DNA from: Streptomyces sp. NBC_00569
GTDB lineage: Bacteria; Actinomycetota; Actinomycetes; Streptomycetales; Streptomycetaceae
Assembly: GCF_036345255.1 (NCBI RefSeq)
Contig: NZ_CP107783.1
Location: forward strand, 3,645,501-3,709,500
Length of the DNA: 64,000 nt
Reading direction: 5' to 3'
In this document: piece after piece, positions 27,092-34,301 of the stretch
How the letters are laid out: each line of letters starts with the position of its first letter
Numbering within the stretch: position 1 is the stretch's first letter
Made by a program: the position numbers and the translations under genes
The notes under the pieces: generated by a model
Seen by the model: only the letters and a program-made list of their open reading frames with translations
The model's database searches: none
Told to the model about the DNA's origin: nothing

Positions 27092-28090
27092 GTGGAGCGC
27101 AGGACGATCGGGGCGGCAGCGCTCGAGGTGGGCGCGATCGGGCTCGGGTGCATGCCGATGAGCTGGGCCTATACCGGCTCGCGGCAGCGGGGGGACGAGT
27201 CCGTACGCACTGTGCACGCCGCGCTGGACCGGGGGTCGACCCTGCTGGACACGGCGGACATGTACGGGCCGTTCACGAACGAGCTCCTGCTCGGACGGGT
27301 CCTGAAGGAGCGCCGGGGCGACGCCTTCGTGTCGACCAAGTGCGGGCTGCTCGTCGGGGAGCAGCACATCGTCGCCAACGGCCGGCCCGGGTATGTGAAG
27401 CGGGCCTGCGACGCGTCCCTGCGGCGGCTCCAGACCGACACGATCGATCTGTACCAGCTGCACCGGGCCGACCCCGAGGTGCCCGTCGAGGAGACGTGGG
27501 GCGCCATGGCGGAGCTGGTGGGCGCGGGAAAGGTGCGGGCGCTCGGGCTGTGCGCGGTGGGGGCACGGGCGACACGGCGGAGCAGGGCCGGGCTGCATGC
27601 GGGAACGATCCGGCAGCTGGAGCGGGTGCAGCAGGTGTTCCCGGTGAGCGCGGTGGAGGCCGAGCTCTCGGTGTGGTCGCCGGAGGCGCTGGAGACACTG
27701 CTGCCGTGGTGCGAGGCGCGGGGCGTGGGGTTCCTCGCGGCGATGCCGCTGGGCAACGGCTTCCTCACGGGCACGCTGACGCCGGGGCAGGGCTTCGAAC
27801 CGGACGATCTGCGGGCCCGGCATCCCCGGTTCACCGCGGAGATGATGGCGGCCAACCAGCCGATCGTGGCGGGCCTGCGCCGGATCGCCGCGCGGCACGG
27901 GGAAGCGGTCACTCCCGCGCAGGTGGCGCTGGCGTGGGTGCTGAGCCGCGGGCGGCACGTGGTCCCGGTACCGGGTGCCAAGCGGGATCGGTGGGCGGCG
28001 GAGAACGCTGCGGCCGCGGAGCTGCGGCTCACGGACCGTGATCTGGCGGAGATCGGGGAGCTGCCGCGGGCTCGGGGGTCCTGGGACTGA
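27092..28090 (+). CDS. Aldo/keto reductase
   Basis: The 332-residue protein starts at GTG 27092 behind GGGAGG; the frame's 26-codon extension has no support. The AKR catalytic tetrad is visible: D and Y in LLDTADMYG, K in VSTKCGL, and H in YQLHRAD. NADP-binding elements near the C-terminus (WVLSRGRHVVPVPGAKR) complete the barrel. It should reduce aldehydes or ketones with NADPH; the substrate is unknown. It ends directly before a strong G-quadruplex-type tract. Confidence 0.88.
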   Translation: MERRTIGAAALEVGAIGLGCMPMSWAYTGSRQRGDESVRTVHAALDRGSTLLDTADMYGPFTNELLLGRVLKERRGDAFVSTKCGLLVGEQHIVANGRPGYVKRACDASLRRLQTDTIDLYQLHRADPEVPVEETWGAMAELVGAGKVRALGLCAVGARATRRSRAGLHAGTIRQLERVQQVFPVSAVEAELSVWSPEALETLLPWCEARGVGFLAAMPLGNGFLTGTLTPGQGFEPDDLRARHPRFTAEMMAANQPIVAGLRRIAARHGEAVTPAQVALAWVLSRGRHVVPVPGAKRDRWAAENAAAAELRLTDRDLAEIGELPRARGSWD

Positions 28091-28127
28091 GGGGGAGCTC
28101 TGGGGACGGGGCTCTGGGGCTGGGGGG
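28091..28127 (+). repeat. G-tract array (G-quadruplex motif) directly after the aldo/keto reductase stop
   Basis: Five runs of four to six G at 28091-28095, 28102-28105, 28108-28111, 28116-28119 and 28122-28127 have loops of 2-6 nt and start at the base after the TGA. The rest of the 240-nt gap to the next gene is also unusually G-rich on the plus strand; otherwise I see only the start region of the lipoprotein gene there. Confidence 0.6.
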
Positions 28128-28330
28128 AGAAGTTCTGGAGGCTGAGGGGGAGGACGGGCTTTGGCGGCTGGGGGAGCTTCGACGGCTGGGCCGTGAGAGT
28201 GGCGGGCGGGCTCGAGTTGCTCCGAACGCGTCGGGGTTGATCGGGAACCTGCGGGGTGGCTGCGGTGTATGAACAGTAGAACCGCAGCGCAGAAGAGCAG
28301 CCCCGTCCGCAGCGTCGAGAGGATCCGATC

Positions 28331-29521
28331 GTGCAACGTCCCGGTGTGCAGCCCGTGTTGGCCGTGTTGGCCTGCGCCTCGATCCTGTTCACGGCGGGGT
28401 GTTCCTCGGGTGGCGGCGGTCCGTCGGACAGCCGGCGCAGCGCCTCCCCCGGCTCGTCCGAACCAGGAACGTCCGCTTCCGGGAACTCGGGGGGCGACAC
28501 CGGTCCGGTGAAGGGTTCGGTGAAGGTGGTGCGCACGGTCGCCGAGGGCCTGAATTCCCCCTGGGGTCTGGCTCCGCTGCCGGGCGGCGGCCTGCTGGTG
28601 TCCTCGCGGGACAAGGCGACGATCACGCGGGTCGACACGAAGACGGGCAAGAAGACCGAGGTCGGCACGGTGCCCGGGGTGGTCCCTGGCGGCGAGGGCG
28701 GACTGCTCGGCCTGGCCCTCTCCCCGTCGTTCGCCTCCGACCACTGGCTCTACGCGTACTTCACCGCGAAGTCGGACAACCGCATCGTGCGGATGCGGTA
28801 CGACGCGAAGAAGCCGCCGGGTGACCAGCTGGGCGCGCCCGAGACGGTGTTCAAGGGCATCCCGAAGGGCACGAACCACAACGGCGGGCGCATCGCGTTC
28901 GGCCCGGACAAGCTGCTCTACGCGGGCACGGGCGAGACGTACGTGAAGAAGTACGCGCAGGACAAGAAGTCCCCGGGCGGCAAGATCCTCCGGATGACCC
29001 CGGACGGCAGACCGGCGCCCGGAAATCCCTTCGGCGACTCCGTGGTCTATACGTACGGTCACCGCAATGTGCAGGGGCTCGCCTGGGACAAGGACAAGCA
29101 TCTGTGGGCCTCGGAGTTCGGCCAGGACACGTGGGACGAGCTCAACCTGATCGTGCCGGGTGACAACTACGGCTGGCCCGACGTGGAGGGCAAGAGCGGC
29201 AAGTCCGGCTTCCACGATCCGGTGGCCGTGTGGCACACGTCCGAGGCGTCACCGAGCGGCATCGCCTACGCGGAGGGCTCGATCTGGATGGCGGGCCTGA
29301 GAGGCGAGCGGCTGTGGCGGATCCCCCTGAAGGGGACGGGGGTGGCGGCCGAGCCCCAGGCCTTCCTCATCGACAAGGCGACCGAGGAGGGCACGTACGG
29401 AAGGTTGCGCACGGTGGTCGCCGCGGGCCGGAACAAGCTGTGGCTGACGACGAGCAACACGGACTCGAGAGGCACGCCCCGGAAGGGCGACGACCGGATC
29501 CTGGAGCTGGAGGTGTCCTGA
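28331..29521 (+). CDS. Lipoprotein of the glucose/sorbosone dehydrogenase (PQQ-type beta-propeller) family
   Basis: The 396-residue protein starts at GTG 28331, with GAGAGGA upstream. A lipoprotein signal with lipobox LFTAGC is followed by a Ser/Gly linker and a six-bladed propeller domain of the GSDH family, with typical segments GLNSPWGLAPLPGGGLLVSS, NHNGGRIAFGPD and YGHRNVQGLAWD. Relatives oxidise aldose sugars or sorbosone using PQQ, but whether this one binds PQQ cannot be judged. It should be anchored on the outer face of the membrane. It converges with the DUF6191 gene. Confidence 0.87.
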   Translation: MQRPGVQPVLAVLACASILFTAGCSSGGGGPSDSRRSASPGSSEPGTSASGNSGGDTGPVKGSVKVVRTVAEGLNSPWGLAPLPGGGLLVSSRDKATITRVDTKTGKKTEVGTVPGVVPGGEGGLLGLALSPSFASDHWLYAYFTAKSDNRIVRMRYDAKKPPGDQLGAPETVFKGIPKGTNHNGGRIAFGPDKLLYAGTGETYVKKYAQDKKSPGGKILRMTPDGRPAPGNPFGDSVVYTYGHRNVQGLAWDKDKHLWASEFGQDTWDELNLIVPGDNYGWPDVEGKSGKSGFHDPVAVWHTSEASPSGIAYAEGSIWMAGLRGERLWRIPLKGTGVAAEPQAFLIDKATEEGTYGRLRTVVAAGRNKLWLTTSNTDSRGTPRKGDDRILELEVS

Positions 29522-29559
29522 AGGGCGGCCCCGGTCCCGGGCGGGAGCGGAACCAGGGC

Positions 29560-29850
29560 TCAGGTCTCGCCGTCGGAGGGGGCGGGGACGGCGAGGTCGT
29601 GCGCGTCCGCCTCCGGGGTCTGCTCCCCCGGCTCCGCCTCGTCCGCCGGATCCATCGGGTCCGTCGGGTCCGTCGGGCCAGGTGCGGCCTGGGCGGGGAC
29701 ACGGACCACCACCTTGCCGGAGGTGAGGTCTATGGGACCGCGCCCCGGGTCGCCGTCGTTGAGGTCCACGCGGGTCAGCTCCAGGCGTTTGCGCTCCTCG
29801 TCGGTGTGCTTGCGGCCGGGTGAGAACAGCTCCTCGAACATGTTGAACAC
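29560..29850 (-). CDS. DUF6191-type small protein, 96 residues
   Basis: Begins GTG TTC AAC ATG with CGGAGG well placed upstream, so the GTG at 29850 is used. The first ~50 residues (MFNMFEELFSPGRKHTDEERKRLELTRV...DPGRGPIDL...GKVVVR) match what I recall of DUF6191 proteins in Streptomyces. The rest is an acidic, Pro-rich tail with TDPTDPMDPADEAEPGE. No signal peptide or membrane segment. Function unknown. Confidence 0.7.
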   Translation of the reverse strand: MFNMFEELFSPGRKHTDEERKRLELTRVDLNDGDPGRGPIDLTSGKVVVRVPAQAAPGPTDPTDPMDPADEAEPGEQTPEADAHDLAVPAPSDGET

Positions 29851-29936
29851 GGCGCCTCCGGGTGGCCGAGATCTCAGTCCAGCGTACGACAGCGCGAAAT
29901 TTCACCCTGCGTGACGATCCCGTGCGGGCCCGGGGC

Positions 29937-32900
29937 TCAGCCCGTCGGCGCGAACAGTCTCAGGCGGTGGGCCAGAGCGGCTGCCTCGCCGCGGCCGGCG
30001 ACGCCCAGCTTGGCGAGGATGTTGGAGACGTGGACGCTCGCCGTCTTCGGGGAGATGAAGAGCTCCTCGGCGATCTGGCGGTTGCTGCGTCCGGCGGAGA
30101 CGAGGCGCAGGACGTCGCGTTCGCGGCTGGTCAGGCCGAGTTCCTCGGCGGGGTCGGCAGGGGTCTGAGGGCGTGGCGCGGCGGGGTTCAGGGTGAGGCG
30201 GGCGCGCTGGGCGAGGAGGGCGACCGCTTCGGTGAGCGGGCGCGCTCCGATGTGTTCGGCGACGGCTCCGGCGAGCCGCAGCAGTTCCGTGGCCCGCTCC
30301 CTCTCGTCCTCGAACGCGGAGGCTGCCGCGAGAAGGGATTCCGCCGTGCGGAAGCGGACGCGGGCGAGGTCGTGGGGGCGGTCGAGCGACTCGAAGGTGG
30401 TGAGGGGATGGGACCAGTCGTCAGGGGTGTCGCGGCCTTCGGCGCGCAGGAGTTCGGCGCGGACCCACTGTTCGTGGGCGAGCCACACGGGCATGGGTGT
30501 GGCCAGGCGCTTGGCGGCGGTGCGGATCCGGTCGACAGCTCCGGCGCGGCCGGGCTCCGCGGTCGGCAGGCCCCGCGCGTCCGCCTCGGCGACGGCGGCG
30601 GCGACGAGGAGCGGCCAGGCATAGCGCTGGTTGCTCGGCGGGATGCCCTCGGCGACGACGCGGGCGAGTTCGGCGCGGGCGTCGAGGAGTCCCTGGGTGC
30701 CGCCGGCCGCGGCCGCGATGCCTACGGCGAGGGCGGACAGGGGCAGCGCGTACTGGGGCATGGTGTCGTGGGTGCCGTAGGTGGCTCGGGCCGCGGTGAG
30801 CTGGGCGGCCGCCTCGACATGGTCGCCGCGTCCGAGGGCGACGGTCGCGCGGCGGAGGGCGACTGTGCCGCGGGGCTTGGCGCTCAGGGCGGAGGACCGC
30901 AGCGCCGTGTCGACGACGGCGTCGGCCTCGGTCCAGCGGCCCAGGGAGGTGAGGGACTCGGCCATGTTGGTCAGGACCCAGCCCTCCGAGTCGAGGAGCC
31001 CGTACCGGCGGCACAGGTCCATGCCCGACTCGGCGACGGTCACGGACTCGAGGGAGCGGCCCGCGCTCTCCAGAGCGGAGGCGAGGTTGATGTGGACGCG
31101 GCCGACCTGCGGGACGAGGCCGATCTCGACGACCCGGTCGCGGACGGCGTACATCTCGGCCAGGCCGCGGTCGGCCTCCCCCGCGTCGACGAGGAGGCTG
31201 CCGAGGGTGAGTCTCGCGTTCAGTTCGATGTCCTCGGCCTTGACCATGCGGGCGTATTCGACGGCCCGTTCGGCGGCGGCCAGGGTCTCCTCGCCGGGGT
31301 TGTGGAGCATGCCCCAGGAGGCGACGTTGGTGAGGACCTCGGCGTGCACCTCGGACGGCGGCAGTCCGCGTACGAGTTCCTGGGCGGTGGCGATCTCGGC
31401 CCAGCCGTCGCCGCGGCCGAGGGACGGCACGAGGCGGGAGCGCTGGATCCAGAACCAGGCAGCGCGCAGGGGGTCCTTCTCGTCGTCGGCGTCGTCGATG
31501 AGGCGCAGGGCACGCTTGGTGATCTTGAGGGAGCGTTCGCGTTCGCCGCACAGCCGGCCGGCGACGGCGGCCTCGGCCATCAGGTCGAGATAGCGCAGGG
31601 GGGTGGTGGCGGGGTCGCAGCCGCAGGGCGGGTAGACCTCGGTGTAGTCGACCGGGCGCAGCTCGGCGCGGATGTCCTCGGGGGTCTCGTCCCAGAGGTT
31701 CATCGCCCGTTCCAGGAGCCGCAGTTGTTCGGAGTAGGCGTGCCGGCGGCGGGCCTCGACGGATGCGTCGAGTACGGCGGGCAGGGCCTTGGCCGGGTCG
31801 TGGGCGTGGTACCAGTAGCTCGCGAGGCGCGTGACGCGTTCGTCGGCGCGGACGAGCGAGGGGTCGGCCTCGAGCGCCTCGGCGTAGCGGCGGCTGAGGC
31901 GGGAGCGTTCGCCGGGCAGGAGGTCGTCGCCGACGGCCTCGCGGACCAGGGAGTGGCGGAAGCGGTAGCCGTCCCCGTCGGGGGTGGCGAGCAGGATGTT
32001 GGCGCCGACGGCGGCGCGCAGGGCCTCGATCAGTTCGTCCTCGCCGAGCCGGGCTACGGCGGCGAGCAGCGCGTACTCGACGGTCGAGCCGCCCTCGGCG
32101 ACGATCCTGGCCACGCGCTGGGCATCGTCGGGAAGGCTCTCGACGCGGACGAGGAGCACGTCGCGCAGCGTCTCGGACAGGCCGGTGCAGCAGCCCTCGC
32201 TGGTGGCGACGGCCAGTTCCTCGACGAAGAACGCGTTGCCGTCGGAGCGCTCGAAGATGTCGTCGACCTGGGCCTGTTCGGGTTCGGCGGCGAAGATCCC
32301 GGCGACCTGGCGGGCCACCTCGTCGCGGCTGAAGCGGTCGAGTTCCAGGCGGGTGACGGTGCGCAGACGGTCGAGTTCGGCGAGGAGCGGGCGCAGGGGG
32401 TGGCGGCGGTGGACGTCGTCGGCGCGGTACGTGGCCACGATGACGAGGCGGCCGCTGCGCAGCGTACGGAAGAGGTACGAGAGGAGGTGGCGGGTGGAGG
32501 CGTCGGCCCAGTGGAGGTCTTCCAGGACGACGAGGACGGTGCGATCCGCGGCGACACGTTCCAGGAGACGGGCCGTCAGCTCGAAGAGCCGGGCCATGCT
32601 CTCCTCGCCGTGGCGTCCGTCGCGTCCGGCCGGCGCCAGGGAGAGTTCGGGCAGGAGCCGTGCGAGCTCGGTCTCCTGTCCGGCGGCCGCCGCGACGAAC
32701 TCCTCGGGCAGCAGTCGGCGCAGGGCGCGCAGAGCCGTCGAGAAGGGGGCGAACGGAAGCCCGTCCGCACCGATCTCGACGCACCCGCCGAGCGCGACGA
32801 CGGCGCCCTCCCGTCGCGCGGCGAGCGCGAACTCCTCGACGAGACGGGTCTTTCCGACCCCCGCCTCCCCGCCGAGCAGCATGGCCTGCGGCTCCCCCGT

Positions 32901-32996
32901 GGTGGCACGGGCGAGCGCCTTGTTGAGTACGCCCAGTTCGCCGGCGCGGCCGACGAACACCGGGCTGACGCACCTGGTCTCCACAGGGGCGAGCAT
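29937..32996 (-). CDS. Large LuxR-family transcriptional regulator with AAA-type ATPase (LAL type)
   Basis: The 1019-residue protein starts with a nucleotide-binding domain: Walker A GGEAGVGKT (42-50) and Walker B VLVVLEDLHWADAST. A long TPR-like helical middle follows, then a C-terminal LuxR helix-turn-helix (LTSRERDVLRLVSAGRSNRQ, NILAKLGV). Such LALs are often pathway activators responding to an unknown ligand; none of its targets can be named. ATG 32996 is preferred because a 28-bp palindrome lies just upstream and would sit inside the coding region if the longer frame (to 33152) were used; no good ribosome binding site supports either start. No TTA codon was seen. Confidence 0.85.
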   Translation of the reverse strand: MLAPVETRCVSPVFVGRAGELGVLNKALARATTGEPQAMLLGGEAGVGKTRLVEEFALAARREGAVVALGGCVEIGADGLPFAPFSTALRALRRLLPEEFVAAAAGQETELARLLPELSLAPAGRDGRHGEESMARLFELTARLLERVAADRTVLVVLEDLHWADASTRHLLSYLFRTLRSGRLVIVATYRADDVHRRHPLRPLLAELDRLRTVTRLELDRFSRDEVARQVAGIFAAEPEQAQVDDIFERSDGNAFFVEELAVATSEGCCTGLSETLRDVLLVRVESLPDDAQRVARIVAEGGSTVEYALLAAVARLGEDELIEALRAAVGANILLATPDGDGYRFRHSLVREAVGDDLLPGERSRLSRRYAEALEADPSLVRADERVTRLASYWYHAHDPAKALPAVLDASVEARRRHAYSEQLRLLERAMNLWDETPEDIRAELRPVDYTEVYPPCGCDPATTPLRYLDLMAEAAVAGRLCGERERSLKITKRALRLIDDADDEKDPLRAAWFWIQRSRLVPSLGRGDGWAEIATAQELVRGLPPSEVHAEVLTNVASWGMLHNPGEETLAAAERAVEYARMVKAEDIELNARLTLGSLLVDAGEADRGLAEMYAVRDRVVEIGLVPQVGRVHINLASALESAGRSLESVTVAESGMDLCRRYGLLDSEGWVLTNMAESLTSLGRWTEADAVVDTALRSSALSAKPRGTVALRRATVALGRGDHVEAAAQLTAARATYGTHDTMPQYALPLSALAVGIAAAAGGTQGLLDARAELARVVAEGIPPSNQRYAWPLLVAAAVAEADARGLPTAEPGRAGAVDRIRTAAKRLATPMPVWLAHEQWVRAELLRAEGRDTPDDWSHPLTTFESLDRPHDLARVRFRTAESLLAAASAFEDERERATELLRLAGAVAEHIGARPLTEAVALLAQRARLTLNPAAPRPQTPADPAEELGLTSRERDVLRLVSAGRSNRQIAEELFISPKTASVHVSNILAKLGVAGRGEAAALAHRLRLFAPTG

Positions 32997-33108
32997 CGCA
33001 CAGGGGTCCGACGCAGCGGCACCCGTTATCGCCGAGGGCAGAGTCGGGCGCCGGTCAGTGACCTCGATATGCCGGTCGCCTGCGTTGAAGTCGGGGCTGA
33101 AGTGGAAA

Positions 33109-33136
33109 GGGAGGACCACACGCGTGTGGTCCTCCC
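33109..33136. repeat. 28-bp perfect palindrome between the LAL gene and a small gene
   Basis: GGGAGGACCACACG followed by its exact reverse complement. It starts 18 nt after the stop of the 65-residue gene, so it could be its terminator, although it leaves no loop without opening the central base pairs. It could equally be a large symmetric protein-binding site for the LAL promoter. Confidence 0.6.
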
Positions 33137-33154
33137 CCGGCTCCGCCTTCATCG

Positions 33155-33352
33155 TCAGGCCGCGCGTGCGAAACGCGAGCGGCCTGAGCGCGGACTGTTC
33201 ACCCGACCCTCCGCGTCCTGGCCGGCAGAGGCGGCGCGGCGCTCCGCGCGCCGGCTGCGCCGGGCTTCACGGGCCTCGCGGACCAGGCGGCTGTGCTCGG
33301 CCCGGTGGATCAGTTCGGCGGCGCGGACCTGGTGGATCTCGTACTCGTACAT
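33155..33352 (-). CDS. Small basic helical protein, 65 residues
   Basis: ATG 33352 has GGGAG six nt upstream, a better start than the longer frame. The product MYEYEIHQVRAAELIHRAEH... continues as a long Arg/Glu/Ala-rich helix, probably a coiled coil, ending in an Arg/Ser tail. There is no signal or membrane segment. I have the impression that short proteins starting MYEYE...RAAEL are common in Streptomyces, with unknown function. It is followed by the 28-bp palindrome. Confidence 0.7.
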   Translation of the reverse strand: MYEYEIHQVRAAELIHRAEHSRLVREAREARRSRRAERRAASAGQDAEGRVNSPRSGRSRFARAA

Positions 33353-33489
33353 CTGGTGCTCCCTGGTGGCGAGTGGGTTTCGGCTTCGCTTTCTGCGATG
33401 CCTCAACACTCGTCTCCCAGGGGGGTCCGCCACATCGGGAGAGTGCCGCATGTTGCGGGTACGGGGTGCCTTAGACGTACCTCAGAGAA

Positions 33490-33528
33490 CCTCAGACCGG
33501 GCTGAGGTACCCCCGACCCGGTCTGAGG
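33490..33528 (-). terminator. Inverted repeat downstream of the 200-residue membrane protein gene
   Basis: CCTCAGACCGGG (33490-33501) pairs perfectly with CCCGGTCTGAGG (33517-33528). The block also contains two near-identical TGAGGyACCCCCGAC repeats, and CTCAG/CTGAG occurs five times between 33481 and 33548. It lies about 30 nt after the membrane-protein stop and may be a terminator. Confidence 0.5.
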
Positions 33529-33558
33529 CACCCCCGACGCACGTCTCAGGAAGCGGGG

Positions 33559-34161
33559 TCAGGAAGAGGTCGAGGGAAGCGACATGAGGATGTCGGTGTA
33601 CTTCGCCACGGCGAGAAGCAGACCGAGGATGCCGAGGGAGACACCCGCCCAGGCGACCGACTTGATCCACACGGCCTGCGGCCTGCCCGGGGCGCCGAAC
33701 GCGGGCCGGGCCAGGACGACCGCGCCGACGATCAGCGCGAGGAGCGCGAAGAGGCCGCCGACCAGGGCGGTGGCGTGCCACGAGTCGCCGTAGACCTCGG
33801 AGACCTGCTTGGCGACGCTCGCGCTCTGCGAGGTCTGGAGCTGGCCGATCAGGGACTCGCGGGCCGAGGCGACGGTCGCGACCCAGCTGCCGCTGAGGGC
33901 GACGACGCCCAGTGCCGCGGAGACGACGGCGCCGGCGCCCTGCCCCGCACCGGAGGAGTCCTCCACGGGCGCGGCGGTCGCGAACGGTTCGTCGTCGAGG
34001 TCAGCGTCCGCATCCGTGCCCACGGGGGTGTCGGCGGCGTCGGTACCTTCGGCCTCCTTGGTGACCTCGCTGACCTCAGGAGTCTCGGCGGCGGCCTCGG
34101 CGGCCTCGGCGGTGGTGGACTCAGGGGTCTCGGTCGTCTCGTCATCAGTCTTCGTAACCAT
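33559..34161 (-). CDS. Membrane protein with acidic N-terminal region, 200 residues
   Basis: Starting from ATG 34161 (MVTKTDDETTETPESTT), the first ~70 residues are Glu/Thr/Ala-rich and disordered. They are followed by about four hydrophobic helices (AVVSAALGVVALSGSWVA; LVGGLFALLALIVGAVVLA; VAWAGVSLGILGLLLAVA). I do not recognise the family. The Thr-rich acidic tail would be cytosolic and is the kind of segment Ser/Thr kinases phosphorylate; the FHA/kinase module begins 140 nt away on the other strand, but a link is speculative. Confidence 0.7.
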   Translation of the reverse strand: MVTKTDDETTETPESTTAEAAEAAAETPEVSEVTKEAEGTDAADTPVGTDADADLDDEPFATAAPVEDSSGAGQGAGAVVSAALGVVALSGSWVATVASARESLIGQLQTSQSASVAKQVSEVYGDSWHATALVGGLFALLALIVGAVVLARPAFGAPGRPQAVWIKSVAWAGVSLGILGLLLAVAKYTDILMSLPSTSS

Positions 34162-34289
34162 GCCCCGCACCGTACGGACGGAGTCTGAGAGCTCTCTTAA
34201 CGAGCTGAGTCCGGGCTGAGACCGGCCTGTGCCGGGCCTGTGTACGGCCGGGGCACTTGTCCGATCAGGCGCACACCAGCACACGTCGA

Positions 34290-34295
34290 TAGAAT
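34290..34295 (+). promoter_or_regulatory. -10 box of the FHA-ABC gene, leaderless configuration
   Basis: TAGAAT lies 6 nt before the ATG at 34302, and no Shine-Dalgarno is present, so the mRNA probably starts at the initiation codon. No good -35 hexamer was found at the right distance. Confidence 0.5.
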
Positions 34296-34301
34296 TCGGA
34301 C

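Noticed and set aside
29862..33587. Very long plus-strand reading frame opposite the LuxR-type ATPase gene
   Set aside because: It is the antisense shadow of a clear minus-strand gene. Its translation is Gly/Arg/Val-rich with no recognisable domain, a normal effect of high GC at third positions.
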